This document shows, one piece after another, positions 63,542 through 64,000 of a DNA stretch of 64,000 bases (positions are counted from its first letter, which is position 1; every line of letters starts with the position of its first letter). The notes beneath the pieces are model-generated. The model was given only the letters and a program-made list of their open reading frames with translations. It was not told the DNA's origin and did no database searches. Source of the DNA: CALEUX01 sp964608615 (GTDB lineage Bacteria > Bacteroidota > Bacteroidia > Bacteroidales > Marinilabiliaceae); the NCBI GenBank assembly GCA_964608615.1, contig CAZSQG010000009.1:1-64000 (forward strand), in the 5' to 3' direction. Made by a program: the position numbers and the translations under genes.

Positions 63542-64000
63542 TTATACAATAAAATCTCCTTCAAAAACAAACGTGGCCGGACCTTCCAACCATACATTAT
63601 TATAGCACCCTTTACCTATAACATCAAATCTAACTTTCAGTTTACCTCCAGGCACTTCAATATCAAAACAATTTTGCGACTCATTCATATAATTAGCAAC
63701 CATGGCCGAAGCCACGGAACCAGTACCACACGACCAAGTTTCATCTTCCACACCCCTTTCAAATGTTCGAACAGACAATTTGCCTGAATCTTTTATCGTC
63801 ATAAAATTAACATTAGTACCACCCCCTTCAATAAAACGATTGTCATGACGTATTTTATATCCCTCGTTATACACATCAATTCCTGAAATATCATCTCTCA
63901 GTAATACCATGTGAGGTGATCCAGTATTAAGAAAAAAACCATCAGAAAACTCTTTAATACCATTAACATCTACCATCTTCAAGCTAACCAAACCATCCTT
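63542..64000 (-). CDS. dapF: Diaminopimelate epimerase, C-terminal part (cut by window end)
   Basis: Converts LL- to meso-diaminopimelate for lysine and peptidoglycan synthesis. Only the last 152 codons lie in the window; the frame is open to base 64000. The second catalytic Cys is visible in SCGTGSVASAMV; the first one (in the N-terminal half) is outside the window. TGSPHMVLL and the GGGTNVNFM segments match DapF. The stop codon is 4 nt before the uvrB start. Confidence 0.93.
   Translation of the reverse strand, partial: KDGLVSLKMVDVNGIKEFSDGFFLNTGSPHMVLLRDDISGIDVYNEGYKIRHDNRFIEGGGTNVNFMTIKDSGKLSVRTFERGVEDETWSCGTGSVASAMVANYMNESQNCFDIEVPGGKLKVRFDVIGKGCYNNVWLEGPATFVFEGDFIV

Overview
The window is chromosomal DNA of a Bacteroidota bacterium, most likely order Bacteroidales and perhaps a marine or cold-habitat lineage; the habitat part is only a guess. 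The signs are AT-rich DNA, promoters of the Bacteroidota type (TTTG, 19-21 nt, TAnnTTTG), weak Shine-Dalgarno sites, and Bacteroidota-typical genes: an S46 dipeptidyl-peptidase, the DUF2520 / KdsC-like / UbiA / Maf gene order, DUF5063 next to a DEDDy exonuclease, a split LysO exporter, a one-chain PurL and IS66 tnpABC. Two runs of N (10 and 100 bases) and at least two apparent one-base deletions point to a draft assembly.

Layout. 0.2-9.1 kb: DNA polymerase IV, a hemolysin III-family membrane protein, a DEAD-box helicase, a TRIC/UPF0126 membrane protein, a PPK2 polyphosphate kinase, a two-gene LysO-type exporter, a HUH (Y1) transposase among palindromic repeats around an assembly gap, and an alanine/glycine:cation symporter. 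9.6-21.1 kb is accessory in character: a patatin lipase, a pentapeptide-repeat protein, an intact IS66 element with a perfect 8-bp target duplication, a PAS-type histidine kinase, a GlsB-like protein, a CPA2 antiporter, a frameshifted Lmo0937-type micro-protein, and an Ig-like plus DUF3494 (ice-binding) lipoprotein. 21.1-22.5 kb: a C_GCAxxG_C_C protein and a CcrA/CfiA-like B1 metallo-beta-lactamase. 22.9-28.0 kb: a short-chain dehydrogenase, then a corrinoid methyl-transfer cluster: a URO-D family methyltransferase facing a homocysteine methyltransferase, a corrinoid protein, a MetH-type reactivation protein and a small membrane protein.

28-46 kb is mostly minus-strand housekeeping: Tex, a U32 peptidase/RlhA-like protein, a second DEAD-box helicase, RlmI, a DEDDy exonuclease, DUF5063, RecQ, an S46 peptidase with the DPP11 specificity residue, Maf, UbiA, a KdsC-like phosphatase, a DUF2520 protein and an exported protein of unknown family. 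46.6-56 kb: threonine dehydrogenase, PurL and a galactose locus in which galK-galT, a GntR-family regulator and divergent galM are adjacent; a promoter with a tandem 10-bp repeat at its likely start site sits between the regulator gene and galK. 56-64 kb: an exported TPR protein, an acyl-CoA ligase, an outer-membrane beta-barrel protein, UvrB, and dapF running off the right edge.

The best candidate for an under-described system is the corrinoid cluster at 23.8-28.0 kb. It resembles a methionine synthase split into separate genes, with the folate module replaced by a URO-D methyltransferase, so the methyl donor is unknown. The most striking non-coding structures are a triple-nested palindrome at 39.1-39.5 kb, two copies of a roughly 115-bp MITE-like repeat (32.8 and 46.2 kb), and the repeats around the Y1 transposase. 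No tRNA, rRNA, CRISPR array or riboswitch was recognised.
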